A program made the translations under genes and the position numbers. A stretch of 64,000 bases of DNA from Andreesenia sp964489735. Lineage in GTDB: Bacteria; Bacillota; Clostridia; Tissierellales; Gottschalkiaceae. The DNA lies in contig CAZBAL010000001.1 in the NCBI GenBank assembly GCA_964489735.1, positions 72,396 through 136,395 of the forward strand, written 5' to 3'. The notes beneath the pieces are model-generated. The model did not search any database. It was given only the letters and a program-made list of their open reading frames with translations, and was not told the DNA's origin. Positions 18,664-26,777 of this stretch are shown piece after piece (within the stretch, counting starts at the first letter, position 1; each line of letters begins with the position of its first letter).

Positions 18664-18698
18664 ATTTTCACTCCTGACCTTAAAAGTCTATCCTTATA

Positions 18699-18707
18699 AT
18701 TATAACA
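18699..18707 (-). promoter_or_regulatory. Extended -10 promoter of the dxr-rseP-ispG-GT-polC operon
   Basis: TGTTATAAT (TGN plus perfect TATAAT) lies 36 nt before the dxr start. A TTGACA exists further upstream, but at a 24-nt spacing that is too long. The element sits between the cdsA terminator and dxr, where a promoter is required. Confidence 0.55.
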
Positions 18708-18855
18708 TAAAAACATGATTTAAATTCATGTCAATCTATTTACAATCTTTTATCTAACAAGTTAGCATCGGTCTTTACCAAGTTCACTGTAAATTGACAT
18801 TAACTATTAATTTATAAAGTTATCAATTTGAAATTATTAATATTTTTAAGCATAT

Positions 18856-18893
18856 AAAAAAGCCTGTAAAAGTCGAGTTCTCTTACAGGCTTT
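18856..18893 (-). terminator. Terminator after cdsA
   Basis: An 11-bp stem (18859-18869 with 18883-18893), then a T run on the minus strand (18856-18861). It separates the pyrH-to-cdsA unit from the dxr-to-polC unit. Confidence 0.9.
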
Positions 18894-18948
18894 GAATAAA
18901 TTATATATAATTACTCTATATATTGATTTAAATTAACTAATCTTTTAA

Positions 18949-19740
18949 CTATCCTCTATAGTACTTCAGCAGTTCCAATACACCCAGACAATAAGATACA
19001 AATGGAGCTGTAAATAAAATGCTGTCAAATCTATCTAGCACTCCACCATGTCCAGGCATAATATTACCATAGTCTTTAATGCCAGTTTCTCTTTTTATCT
19101 TAGAGGCAAAAATATCACCAAATACCGATACAATCGCACCAAATGCTGCAATGACTCCCATTGCAATTAAATTTTGCGGATCGAATATTTTAGCGAATAT
19201 CATTGTTGAAATTACGGCTCCAGCAATACCTCCTAAGAGTCCTTCAACAGTTTTCTTTGGACTTAATACAGGAGCAAGTTTGTGCTTTCCAAAAAATCTT
19301 CCTACAAAATATGCAAATATATCAGAAGCTGATGCTATAAGGAATACATACCAAATTTTAAAGTCATCCGCAAAAACATATAAATACGACATAAGAAATA
19401 CAACGTATAATCCACCTAATAGTGATAATGCCAAGTCTTTTGTTTTAACTTCGTTATTAATAACAAACTGTATGAAAGAAAGTATGATATATATAAATAA
19501 AAGATATCTAAAATCTCCAACTCTTCCAGTATATGATGCTAAACCTACACCGATTGCAAGCAAATAGTTCAATAGATATGGAATCTCACCACTCTTAATA
19601 TTCTCTACTGCTTTATTATACTCATATAGTCCAATAAGGGTTAGAGCGAGTACCGCTAAATTATAAACGGGTGACCCTAAGTATATGACTAAAAAAAGTA
19701 TTGCTATACCAACTATTCCTGATATTATTCTAGTCTTCAT
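18949..19740 (-). CDS. cdsA: Phosphatidate cytidylyltransferase (CDP-diglyceride synthase)
   Basis: Integral membrane enzyme making CDP-diacylglycerol from CTP and phosphatidate for phospholipid synthesis. The protein has 263 aa and about seven to eight membrane segments. The signature region reads SPKKTVEGLLGG, and the C-terminal catalytic motif has GDIFASKIKRETGIKD followed by MPGHGGVLDRFDS, both diagnostic. Its ATG overlaps the uppS stop codon (TAATG), implying translational coupling. The uppS-cdsA pair is conserved in Firmicutes. Confidence 0.97.
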   Translation of the reverse strand: MKTRIISGIVGIAILFLVIYLGSPVYNLAVLALTLIGLYEYNKAVENIKSGEIPYLLNYLLAIGVGLASYTGRVGDFRYLLFIYIILSFIQFVINNEVKTKDLALSLLGGLYVVFLMSYLYVFADDFKIWYVFLIASASDIFAYFVGRFFGKHKLAPVLSPKKTVEGLLGGIAGAVISTMIFAKIFDPQNLIAMGVIAAFGAIVSVFGDIFASKIKRETGIKDYGNIMPGHGGVLDRFDSILFTAPFVSYCLGVLELLKYYRG

Positions 19741-20459
19741 TATTTCAGACCTCCAAAACGTCTGTCTCTTTTCTGATACTGTTCTATTATTTCAAATAGC
19801 TTCTCTTCAGTGAAATCAGGCCAAGCAGTCTCAGTGAACACAAATTCACTATAGGCTAACTGATAAAGTAAAAAATTACTCAATCTATGCTCTCCACTCG
19901 TTCTTATCATTAAGTCCGGATCAGGCTGATTCTCTGTATATAGGTAGTTTTTAAAGCTCTCTTCATCTATATCTTCTATATTCACTATACCATGCTCATA
20001 ATCGTGCACAATGTCCTTCACAGCTCTGATTATTTCATCCCTTGAACCATAGTTAAGTGCAATATTAAGCACTATATTGTCATTTTCTCTGGTTCTTTCT
20101 ATAGAATTCTCTATTTCCTGTCTCACCTTTTCTGGTATTCTGTCAAGACTTCCAAGAACTCTAATTCTTACGCCTTTTTCATCTAATTCATCTATCTCTT
20201 TTTTTAAATATGTTGCCAATAGATTCATCAATATGCCCACTTCATCTTTAGGCCTCTTCCAATTTTCTGTAGAGAAAGCATAGAGTGTTAAATATTTTAT
20301 ATTCAGCTTATCTACAGCTTTGATAACATCTCTCACTCTTTCAACACCGGCTTTATGACCAGCCGTTCTGGGTAAAAATCTCTTCTTAGCCCATCTACCA
20401 TTGCCATCCATTATTATCGCAATATGTTTTGGAACATTATCCATATCAATATTGTGCAT
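19740..20459 (-). CDS. uppS: Undecaprenyl diphosphate synthase (cis-prenyltransferase)
   Basis: Makes the C55 lipid carrier for peptidoglycan and wall polymers from farnesyl and isopentenyl diphosphate. It has 239 aa from ATG 20459, which follows TAGGAGG. The frame is open further upstream, but that stretch would read through the terminator at 20486-20516. The catalytic Asp motif HIAIIMDGNGRWAKKR is near residues 12-27. The LYAFSTENWKRP and PDLMIRTSGEHRLSNFLLYQ motifs follow. An intrinsic terminator directly before the gene, with no room for a promoter, suggests expression by read-through or attenuation. Confidence 0.97.
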   Translation of the reverse strand: MHNIDMDNVPKHIAIIMDGNGRWAKKRFLPRTAGHKAGVERVRDVIKAVDKLNIKYLTLYAFSTENWKRPKDEVGILMNLLATYLKKEIDELDEKGVRIRVLGSLDRIPEKVRQEIENSIERTRENDNIVLNIALNYGSRDEIIRAVKDIVHDYEHGIVNIEDIDEESFKNYLYTENQPDPDLMIRTSGEHRLSNFLLYQLAYSEFVFTETAWPDFTEEKLFEIIEQYQKRDRRFGGLK

Positions 20460-20485
20460 GATATATATCCTCCTATCATTATGGC

Positions 20486-20516
20486 AAAAAAACTCCTTAT
20501 GTACATAAGGAGTTTT
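20486..20516 (-). terminator. Terminator between the 62-aa gene and uppS
   Basis: A perfect 12-bp stem (20489-20500 with 20505-20516) with a GTAC loop, running into seven Ts on the minus strand (20486-20492). It lies inside an otherwise continuous operon, 20 nt before the uppS ribosome binding site. Confidence 0.85.
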
Positions 20517-20520
20517 TCTG

Positions 20521-20709
20521 TTAAAAATATCCAACAATTAACTCTATCGATTGATCTAAATATCTAATTCTTAGTATTCTAGCTTCAGAAAAATCCAGAT
20601 CATTGTCTTTGTTAGAGAATGTCTCAACTAAGTCTATCCGCTTTTCAGGATATTCATCTTTTAGTATTTTTAAGCCATCATCCAGCTTTAATCCTAAAAT
20701 ATCAGTCAA
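20521..20709 (-). CDS. Small conserved-looking protein between frr and uppS, 62 aa
   Basis: A short acidic protein, start TTG at 20709 after AGAGGT, 2 nt after the frr stop. It reads like a compact alpha/beta domain: a helix (LDDGLKILKDEYP), a strand (RIDLVETFS), a variable loop, then two strands (EARILRIRYL and IELIVGYF). The layout is reminiscent of single PASTA-like repeats, but this is not secure. Similar small unannotated genes occur in this position in other Clostridia as far as I recall. No function is assigned. A strong terminator follows. Confidence 0.7.
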   Translation of the reverse strand: MTDILGLKLDDGLKILKDEYPEKRIDLVETFSNKDNDLDFSEARILRIRYLDQSIELIVGYF

Positions 20710-20711
20710 TA

Positions 20712-21269
20712 CTATACCTCTAAAAGCTCTTTCTCTTTTTCTTCTGTTAATTCATCAACTAGTCTAATGAATTTGTCTGTTATTTCCTGAACTTTAGTTT
20801 CTGCTGTTTTACCTTCGTCTTCTGTAAGCTCTTTGTCTTTTACAAGCTTCTTAGCTGCATCATTTGCATCTCTTCTATGGTTTCTTATAGAAACTTTTGC
20901 GTTTTCAGCCGATTTTCTAACAACTTTTGTAAGCTCAACTCTTCTTTCTTCAGTAAGCTTTGGAATATTAAGTCTGATTATTTTACCATCATTTGAAGGG
21001 TTAAGTCCTAATTCTGATGCAATAATCGCTTTTTCAATATCAGCTAGAGCACCAATATCGTATGGTTGAACTACTAAAAGTCTTGGCTCAGGAGCTGAGA
21101 TATTTGCAAGCTGATTAAGTGGTGTATATGCACCATAGTACTCAACATTTACTCTATTCAATAAGCTTGGATTTGCTCTACCTGCTCTAACCGATTGAAG
21201 CTCTTCTCTATATGCTTCAACAGTTTTATTCATACTGCTTTCAGCATCTTTGTGTAATTGTAAATTCAT
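20712..21269 (-). CDS. frr: Ribosome recycling factor
   Basis: Splits post-termination ribosomes together with EF-G; 185 aa, the universal length. The L-shaped three-helix protein shows the N-terminal MNKTVEAYREELQSVRAGRA segment and the ISAPEPRLLVVQPYD beta region. The conserved NIPKLTEERRVELTKVVRK helix and the VSIRNHRRDANDAAKK helix follow. ATG follows GGAGG. It lies 40 nt downstream of pyrH in the standard pyrH-frr-uppS-cdsA order. Confidence 0.98.
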   Translation of the reverse strand: MNLQLHKDAESSMNKTVEAYREELQSVRAGRANPSLLNRVNVEYYGAYTPLNQLANISAPEPRLLVVQPYDIGALADIEKAIIASELGLNPSNDGKIIRLNIPKLTEERRVELTKVVRKSAENAKVSIRNHRRDANDAAKKLVKDKELTEDEGKTAETKVQEITDKFIRLVDELTEEKEKELLEV

Positions 21270-21309
21270 ATTTTAAATTCCTCCGTCATAATTATTATAT
21301 TTCGTTATA

Positions 21310-22014
21310 TTAATTTACTTCTGTTCCTATTTTTTCTCCTTTTGCAACTCTCACTATATTTTCAGTATCATCCATACCAAAAACAATAAGTGGTATCTCA
21401 TTATCCATACAAAGAGATGTTGCTGTCGTATCCATTACCTTAAGTCCTAGTCTTAAGATATCCATATACTTAAGTTCATCAAACTTTTTGGCATCTGGAT
21501 TTACCTTCGGATCAGAATCATAGATTCCGTCCACCCCTTTTTTCGCAGCTAAAATAACATCCGCTTCTATTTCTGCTGCTCTCAATGCCGCAGTAGTATC
21601 AGTTGAAAAATAAGGATTTCCTGAACCTGTAGCCAGTATGACAACTCTTCCTTTTTCTAAATGTCTAATGGCTCTTCTTCTGATATAAGGTTCTGCAACT
21701 TGTTTCATATCTATTGAAGTTTGAACTCTAGTATCTACACCAATTTTTTCTAGAGAATCCTGCAACGCCAAAGCGTTAATAGTAGTTCCAAGCATTCCTA
21801 TATAGTCAGATGTAGCTCTGTCCATGCCTTTTCCACTTCTACCTCTCCAAATATTTCCTCCACCAACAACTATAGCAACTTCTATACCAAGTCTATTAAC
21901 CTCTGCTATCTTTTCAGCAATACCATCTATAGTCTCGATATCCAAACCGAATGGCATATCTCCTGCAAGAGCTTCTCCACTCAGTTTAAGTATAACCCTT
22001 TTAAAATCAGGCAT
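21310..22014 (-). CDS. pyrH: UMP kinase
   Basis: Amino-acid-kinase-fold enzyme that phosphorylates UMP to UDP. It has 234 aa. Motifs: RVILKLSGEALAG at the start, the VGGGNIWRG loop near 50-58, MLGTTINALALQD near 78-90, and VILATGSGNPYFSTDTTAALRA near 125-146. ATG follows AGGAG. It is the first gene of its unit, with a good promoter at 22092-22120 and a leader of about 70 nt containing a small perfect hairpin (TTGTATC/GATACAA near 22045-22061). Confidence 0.98.
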   Translation of the reverse strand: MPDFKRVILKLSGEALAGDMPFGLDIETIDGIAEKIAEVNRLGIEVAIVVGGGNIWRGRSGKGMDRATSDYIGMLGTTINALALQDSLEKIGVDTRVQTSIDMKQVAEPYIRRRAIRHLEKGRVVILATGSGNPYFSTDTTAALRAAEIEADVILAAKKGVDGIYDSDPKVNPDAKKFDELKYMDILRLGLKVMDTTATSLCMDNEIPLIVFGMDDTENIVRVAKGEKIGTEVN

Positions 22015-22091
22015 ATTTTAACACTCCTAAGTAATATGAATTTTTGTATCATCGATACAATAATAACCGAATTAATACTTTACTATAGAAA

Positions 22092-22120
22092 ATTATATCA
22101 AAATACCGAGTATTATTCAA
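22092..22120 (-). promoter_or_regulatory. Promoter of the pyrH-frr-uppS-cdsA unit
   Basis: TTGAAT (22115-22120), a 17-nt spacer ending in TGA, then TATAAT (22092-22097): an extended -10 with a good -35, located between the tsf terminator and pyrH. Confidence 0.8.
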
Positions 22121-22157
22121 GATATTCACTCTTAATCAAGTTCTAAAACCATTAACA

Positions 22158-22200
22158 TAAAAAACTCTCTGAACAGAAAGTCATATCTATTCAGAGAGTT
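22158..22200 (-). terminator. Terminator after tsf
   Basis: An 11-bp stem (22163-22173 with 22190-22200) and 16-nt loop, followed by TTTTTTATG on the minus strand. Confidence 0.9.
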
Positions 22201-22218
22201 TCAATATTTTCTATTTAA

Positions 22219-23130
22219 TTAGTTACCCATTTGTTTTGCAACTTCTTCTGCAAAATCTTCTTCTTTTTTCTCTATTCCTTCTCCAACTTTGAATCTGCTA
22301 ACTTCAGCAAGTTTGATATCTGATCCAACTTCTTTAGATACTGACTCAATTAGTTTAGAAATAGTTACCTTAGAATCTTTAACAAATTCTTGGTTTAATA
22401 GAACAACTTCTTTAAGTTGCTTGTTCAGCTGTCCTTTAATGATTCCTTCAATTCTATCTGCAGGTTTTCCTTCATTTTCTGCTTTAGCTCTTAATATTTC
22501 TAATTCTTTTTCTTTGTAGTCCTCATCAACTTCGTCAGCATTGATATACTGGTATCCCATAGCTGCTGCTTGCATTGCAAGATCTTTTGCAAGTTCAAGA
22601 ACTTTTTCATCTTTAGAGTCTGTTTCAAGCTTTACAATAACGCCGATGCTTCCATTTCCATGAAGATAACCTTCTACAACACCATTATCAACAGACATAG
22701 AAGATGCTCTTCTTACAGTCATGTTCTCACCTATTTTTGATATTAGGTTGTTTAATACATCTTGTACTGTGCTTCCATCAAGTTCAGCTTCAAGAAGTTT
22801 ATCTGCATCATTTATACTTTGCTCTTCAGCTATTTCAGTTACATTGTTAACAAAAGCTTTGAAATCTTCGTTTTTGCTAACAAAGTCAGTTTCTGAGTTA
22901 ACCTCAACGATTGCTGCCTTTGTATTATCAGAAGAAACTACCATTCCTACAAGACCTTCAGCTGCAACTCTATCAGCTTTTTTAGCTACTTGTGATAGTC
23001 CCTTTTCTCTTAATATCTGTACAGCTTTTTCCATATCACCATTAGCTTCTGTTAAAGCTTTTTTACAGTCCATCATTCCTGCTGATGTTTTTTCTCTTAA
23101 TTCTTTTACCATTCCTGCAGTTATACTCAT
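22219..23130 (-). CDS. tsf: Elongation factor Ts
   Basis: Nucleotide exchange factor for EF-Tu; 303 aa. N-terminal UBA-like domain and the TSAGMMDCKKALTEANGD motif; the TDFVSKNEDF motif that contacts EF-Tu is near 80-89. Two core subdomains and a C-terminal helix follow. Nine upstream in-frame codons were rejected because GGGAGGAG lies just before the ATG at 23130. The rpsB-tsf order is universal. A terminator-like hairpin lies between the two genes, so tsf output may be set partly by read-through. Confidence 0.98.
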   Translation of the reverse strand: MSITAGMVKELREKTSAGMMDCKKALTEANGDMEKAVQILREKGLSQVAKKADRVAAEGLVGMVVSSDNTKAAIVEVNSETDFVSKNEDFKAFVNNVTEIAEEQSINDADKLLEAELDGSTVQDVLNNLISKIGENMTVRRASSMSVDNGVVEGYLHGNGSIGVIVKLETDSKDEKVLELAKDLAMQAAAMGYQYINADEVDEDYKEKELEILRAKAENEGKPADRIEGIIKGQLNKQLKEVVLLNQEFVKDSKVTISKLIESVSKEVGSDIKLAEVSRFKVGEGIEKKEEDFAEEVAKQMGN

Positions 23131-23197
23131 ATTTTCTCCTCCCAGATAGTTGTACAATCATATCATTTATTTTAAAAATTGTACTGAATTTATTCAT

Positions 23198-23250
23198 AAA
23201 AAAAGTAAGAGCAGTAAGGGAATTTCTCCCCACAAACCCTTACTTCGCTT
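23198..23250 (-). terminator. Terminator-like hairpin between rpsB and tsf
   Basis: A 14-bp stem with two mismatches, built around perfect arms at 23213-23220 and 23237-23244, followed by ACTTTTTTTATG on the minus strand. It could be a partial terminator setting the rpsB:tsf ratio. Confidence 0.55.
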
Positions 23251-23288
23251 TGTTTACTATATTATTAGTCTAGTTTATGCTAAGCTAA

Positions 23289-24020
23289 TTACTCTTCAGT
23301 TGATTCAGCTTGTTCAGCTTCTTCTTCATCTTCTTCAACTGCAGCTGAAGCGTTAACTACAGCATTTGCAATTGTTTCAGTTAAAAGCTTAACCGCTCTT
23401 ATAGCGTCATCATTTCCAGGAATTGCATAATCAACTTCGTCTGGATCACAGTTAGTGTCAACAACACCAACAACTGGAATTCCAAGTATTTTAGCTTCTC
23501 TTATAGCTATTTTTTCTTTTCTTGGGTCGATAACAAACATTACATCAGGTATTCCATTCATGTTTCTGATACCGCTTAAGAATTTCTCTAGTCTATCTTT
23601 TTCTTTTAATAGAAGAATTACTTCTTTCTTAGGAAGAACTTCGAATAGTCCATCTTCTTCCATTTTATCAAGCTCATCAAGTCTATCGATTCTCTTTTTG
23701 ATAGTCTTGTAGTTAGTTAACATTCCACCTAACCATCTTTGGTTTACATAGTGCATTCCACATCTTTTAGCTTCTGCCTCTATTGATTCCTGAGCTTGTT
23801 TCTTAGTTCCTACGAATAAAACTTGTCCTCCGTTTTGAACTATGTCTTGTACGAAATCATACGCTTCACCTAGCATTACAACTGTTTGTTGTAAGTCGAT
23901 GATGTAAATTCCATTTCTTTCCGTGAAGATATAAGGAGCCATTTTAGGGTTCCATCTTCTAGTTTGGTGTCCAAAATGAACACCTGATTCTAATAAGCTT
24001 TTCATTGATACTACTGCCAT
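23289..24020 (-). CDS. rpsB: Ribosomal protein S2
   Basis: Small-subunit protein, 243 aa. The N terminus reads MKSLLESGVHFGHQTRRWNP. The core helix and loop motifs NQRWLGGMLTNYKTI and VIDPRKEKIAIREA are diagnostic. A strongly acidic tail of about 20 residues (EEDEEEAEQ) follows the fold. ATG follows GGAGG. A promoter (24131-24159) and a conserved-looking structured leader (24051-24111) precede it. Autoregulation by S2 is known in other bacteria and is a reasonable inference here. Confidence 0.98.
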   Translation of the reverse strand: MAVVSMKSLLESGVHFGHQTRRWNPKMAPYIFTERNGIYIIDLQQTVVMLGEAYDFVQDIVQNGGQVLFVGTKKQAQESIEAEAKRCGMHYVNQRWLGGMLTNYKTIKKRIDRLDELDKMEEDGLFEVLPKKEVILLLKEKDRLEKFLSGIRNMNGIPDVMFVIDPRKEKIAIREAKILGIPVVGVVDTNCDPDEVDYAIPGNDDAIRAVKLLTETIANAVVNASAAVEEDEEEAEQAESTEE

Positions 24021-24050
24021 TTAAAGCACCTCCATTGTTTTTATATCCTC

Positions 24051-24111
24051 CACTCTCATCAACTTTTTCAAGTACCTAATCTATAGGCACATCTTGAAAA
24101 ATCAAAGAGTG
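24051..24111 (-). promoter_or_regulatory. Structured 5' leader of rpsB, candidate S2 autoregulatory element
   Basis: Three stacked helices within a leader of about 105 nt. Outer CACTCT/AGAGTG (24051-24056 with 24106-24111); middle perfect 9-bp helix (24064-24072 with 24093-24101); inner 6 bp with one G-U (24073-24078 with 24084-24089) closing a 5-nt loop. There is no T run, so it is not a terminator. It sits between the promoter and the ribosome binding site. The remainder up to topA (24160-24402) shows nothing I can name. Confidence 0.6.
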
Positions 24112-24130
24112 TGTGTAGTCTCACTGAAAT

Positions 24131-24159
24131 ATTATAACACAGTGAGCTTTCTTATACAA
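24131..24159 (-). promoter_or_regulatory. Promoter of rpsB
   Basis: TTGTAT (24154-24159), a 17-nt spacer ending in TGT, then TATAAT (24131-24136). An extended -10 promoter; predicted start near 24125. Confidence 0.75.
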
Positions 24160-24402
24160 GAATTATTATTGATTTTTTTAAAGAATCGTCAACCTAATCA
24201 AATTCAGTTCTCATCATTATTTATAACAGTGATAAAGCAGTATCTTTATAAATATATTTAGTCTATGAACTGACTTTTTAACTGACTCTGTCCTTATATA
24301 TACTAACAAATAATCTAAGTTCAAATGCTAAAATCAGTTTAAACGCGAATTATATTTGTATTAATTGTATGTTAATACGAGTTCAGGTGTCTTTTAAGAA
24401 TT

Positions 24403-26496
24403 CTAATCATTATCCTGATGATCTCTGATCTCCTCAAAGTCACAGTCTATATTGCTGCAATATACCTTGTCGCCCTTTTTGCTGTATTTTGAAAACAGCA
24501 TGCTCTCACATTTTGGACATTTATCTTTGATAGGTTTATCCCAGCTTACAAATTCGCATTTCGGATATTCTGAGCATCCGTAAAAGATTCTTCCTTTTTT
24601 ACTTCTTCTCTCTACTACCTTGCCATCCTCACATTTTGGACATTCTATCCCCATGTCTTTCACAATAGGTTTTGCATTTTTACATTCTGGATATCCTGGG
24701 CATGCTAAAAACTTGCCATACCTGCCCATCTTTATTACCATATTTCTTCCACATTTTTCACAGATTTCATCAGTTACTTCATCTTTAAGCTCTACATCTT
24801 TCATCTCTTCTTCAGCGATAGCAAGATCTTTACTGAACTTTTCATAGAAGTTACTTATAGTTTCTTTCCATTCTGCATTTCCTGTAGATACCTTATCCAA
24901 CTCTTTTTCAAGATCAGCAGTAAACTCTTTGTCCAAGATATCTTTAAAGTACTCTTCTAGAAGCTCCGTAACTATTATTCCCAATTCAGTAGGCACAAAT
25001 GCTTTTTTCTCCAAAAACACATAACCCCTAGATAATATGGTAGAGATAGTAGGTGCATAAGTACTAGGTCTTCCAATGCCAAGCTCCTCTAACAGCTTTA
25101 CAAGCGAAGCCTCTGTATATCTTGGCGGTGGTTGAGTGAAATGCTGCTTAGGATCTATTTTTTCCACCTTGACCTTTTCACCTTCTTCAAGTACCGGTAA
25201 AATAACATCTTTCGGATTATCATCTCCATAGACTTTCAGGAAACCTTCAAATGCAATCTGTGAACCATTCGATCTAAAAATATAATCCCCAGCCTTTATT
25301 GAAATACCCATAGTCTTAAACTTAGCCGGTGCCATCTGTGATGCTACCGTTCTTGACCATATCAGCTTATAAAGTCTGTACTGATCTCTGCTTAGAGATT
25401 CCTTAATGTCATCTGGGTGATTGAATATATCCGTTGGTCTTATAGCTTCATGAGCATCTTGAGACTCTACATCAGATCTTCTTCTAGCTCTAGCGCCTTT
25501 TCCAAGATATTCTTCTCCAAACTCGGTTGTAATAAATTCCTTTGACTTATTTATAGCTTCATTTGAAAGTCTTGTGGAATCTGTTCTAATATAGGTTACA
25601 AGTCCAATAGTGCCTTTGCCTTTTACATCTATACCTTCATATAGTTGCTGAGCAACCATCATCGTCTTTTTTGTAGAGAAACCTAGTTTTCTAGATGCAT
25701 CCTGCTGCAGACTGCTCGTCGTATGAGGCGGATACGGATTTCTTGTTCTGCTTCCAGTTTTAATATTTTCAACTATGAAATCCTTCTCTTTTATATGGTC
25801 TAAAACTTCATCTACAGTTTTTCTATCTGGTAGTTCCATTTTAGTCTCTTTACCATTCTCTAACTTTCCATAAAAATTTGAAGTATACTTTTTATTGCCT
25901 TTCTTATTAGTGGTTTCTATACTCCAATATTCCACTGGTTCAAATTCTTCTATTTCCTTTTCTCTATCACAAATTATTTTAGTAGCAACAGACTGAACTC
26001 TACCAGCTGAAAGCCCTCTTTTGACCTTCTTCCACAATATTGGACTTATCTGATACCCTACAAGTCTATCCAGAACTCTTCTTGCCTGTTGAGCATCTAC
26101 AAGATCCTGGTTTATTTTTCTAGGCTTTTTTATTGCTTCTTTTATTGTATCTTTCGTTATCTCATTGAATTCAACTCTAATATTATCATCATTTTCTAAA
26201 CCGAGAATATACGCTAAATGCCAAGAAATAGCTTCTCCTTCTCTGTCAGGGTCAGTTGCCAGAAATATCTTGTCAGCTTTTTTTGCTTCAGCTTTAAGCT
26301 CTTTAATTACTGGACCCTTTCCTCTGATGGTAATATAGTTAGGGTTGAAATTTTCTTCTATATCAACGCCAAGTTTACTTTTTGGCAAATCTCTCACATG
26401 TCCCACTGAGGCCGCTACTTTATAATTTCTACCAAGAAACTTAGAAATTGTTTTAGCTTTGGCAGGTGACTCAACTATTACTAAATTCTTTGCCAT
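24403..26496 (-). CDS. topA: DNA topoisomerase I (type IA)
   Basis: Relaxes negative supercoils by cutting one strand through a tyrosine. It has 697 aa. The Toprim domain starts LVIVESPAKAKTISKFLG and carries DPDREGEAI near 80. The active-site tyrosine is in LVTYIRTDSTRLS near 300. Three C-terminal zinc ribbons follow (CEKCGRNM, CPKCEDGK and CPKCESML starts, from about residue 580 on). ATG start. It is downstream of dprA in the usual comM-dprA-topA order, but with a 277-nt gap holding a possible own promoter. Confidence 0.98.
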   Translation of the reverse strand: MAKNLVIVESPAKAKTISKFLGRNYKVAASVGHVRDLPKSKLGVDIEENFNPNYITIRGKGPVIKELKAEAKKADKIFLATDPDREGEAISWHLAYILGLENDDNIRVEFNEITKDTIKEAIKKPRKINQDLVDAQQARRVLDRLVGYQISPILWKKVKRGLSAGRVQSVATKIICDREKEIEEFEPVEYWSIETTNKKGNKKYTSNFYGKLENGKETKMELPDRKTVDEVLDHIKEKDFIVENIKTGSRTRNPYPPHTTSSLQQDASRKLGFSTKKTMMVAQQLYEGIDVKGKGTIGLVTYIRTDSTRLSNEAINKSKEFITTEFGEEYLGKGARARRRSDVESQDAHEAIRPTDIFNHPDDIKESLSRDQYRLYKLIWSRTVASQMAPAKFKTMGISIKAGDYIFRSNGSQIAFEGFLKVYGDDNPKDVILPVLEEGEKVKVEKIDPKQHFTQPPPRYTEASLVKLLEELGIGRPSTYAPTISTILSRGYVFLEKKAFVPTELGIIVTELLEEYFKDILDKEFTADLEKELDKVSTGNAEWKETISNFYEKFSKDLAIAEEEMKDVELKDEVTDEICEKCGRNMVIKMGRYGKFLACPGYPECKNAKPIVKDMGIECPKCEDGKVVERRSKKGRIFYGCSEYPKCEFVSWDKPIKDKCPKCESMLFSKYSKKGDKVYCSNIDCDFEEIRDHQDND

Positions 26497-26579
26497 TAAC
26501 TACACTCCCTTTTTCACTTCATTGAAAAAATGAATAAATGCATGTTCATATAGACATACATATTTTATGCATACATATA

Positions 26580-26608
26580 GATAAAACACATATTATCATT
26601 TCTGTCAA
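26580..26608 (-). promoter_or_regulatory. Weak promoter candidate for topA
   Basis: A perfect TTGACA (26603-26608) is followed at 16 to 18 nt by only TTTTAT or TTATCT. The downstream leader contains two ATGTATG copies and the palindrome TATGCATA. The -10 is poor, so confidence is low. Confidence 0.35.
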
Positions 26609-26746
26609 TAATTCTTACTCAGTATATCATATTTTTCAGATAATAACAGTAAAACATGATTTTGTAGGGAAATTTAGTCAGAATATGCATATTTCCAACC
26701 TCTTATTCATTAGAAACTTATGCAGAAAGCTGCAATAATAATAGCT

Positions 26747-26777
26747 ATAGATAACATAATATAATTATGTTATCTAT
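26747..26777 (-). terminator. Hairpin at the end of dprA
   Basis: A perfect 14-bp AT-rich stem (26747-26760 with 26764-26777) and 3-nt loop that includes the dprA stop codon. The following sequence is only moderately T-rich on the minus strand. Confidence 0.5.

Noticed and set aside
20460..20537. N-terminal extension of uppS
   Set aside because: It would be translated through the terminator hairpin and upstream of the TAGGAGG site; ATG 20459 is the better start.
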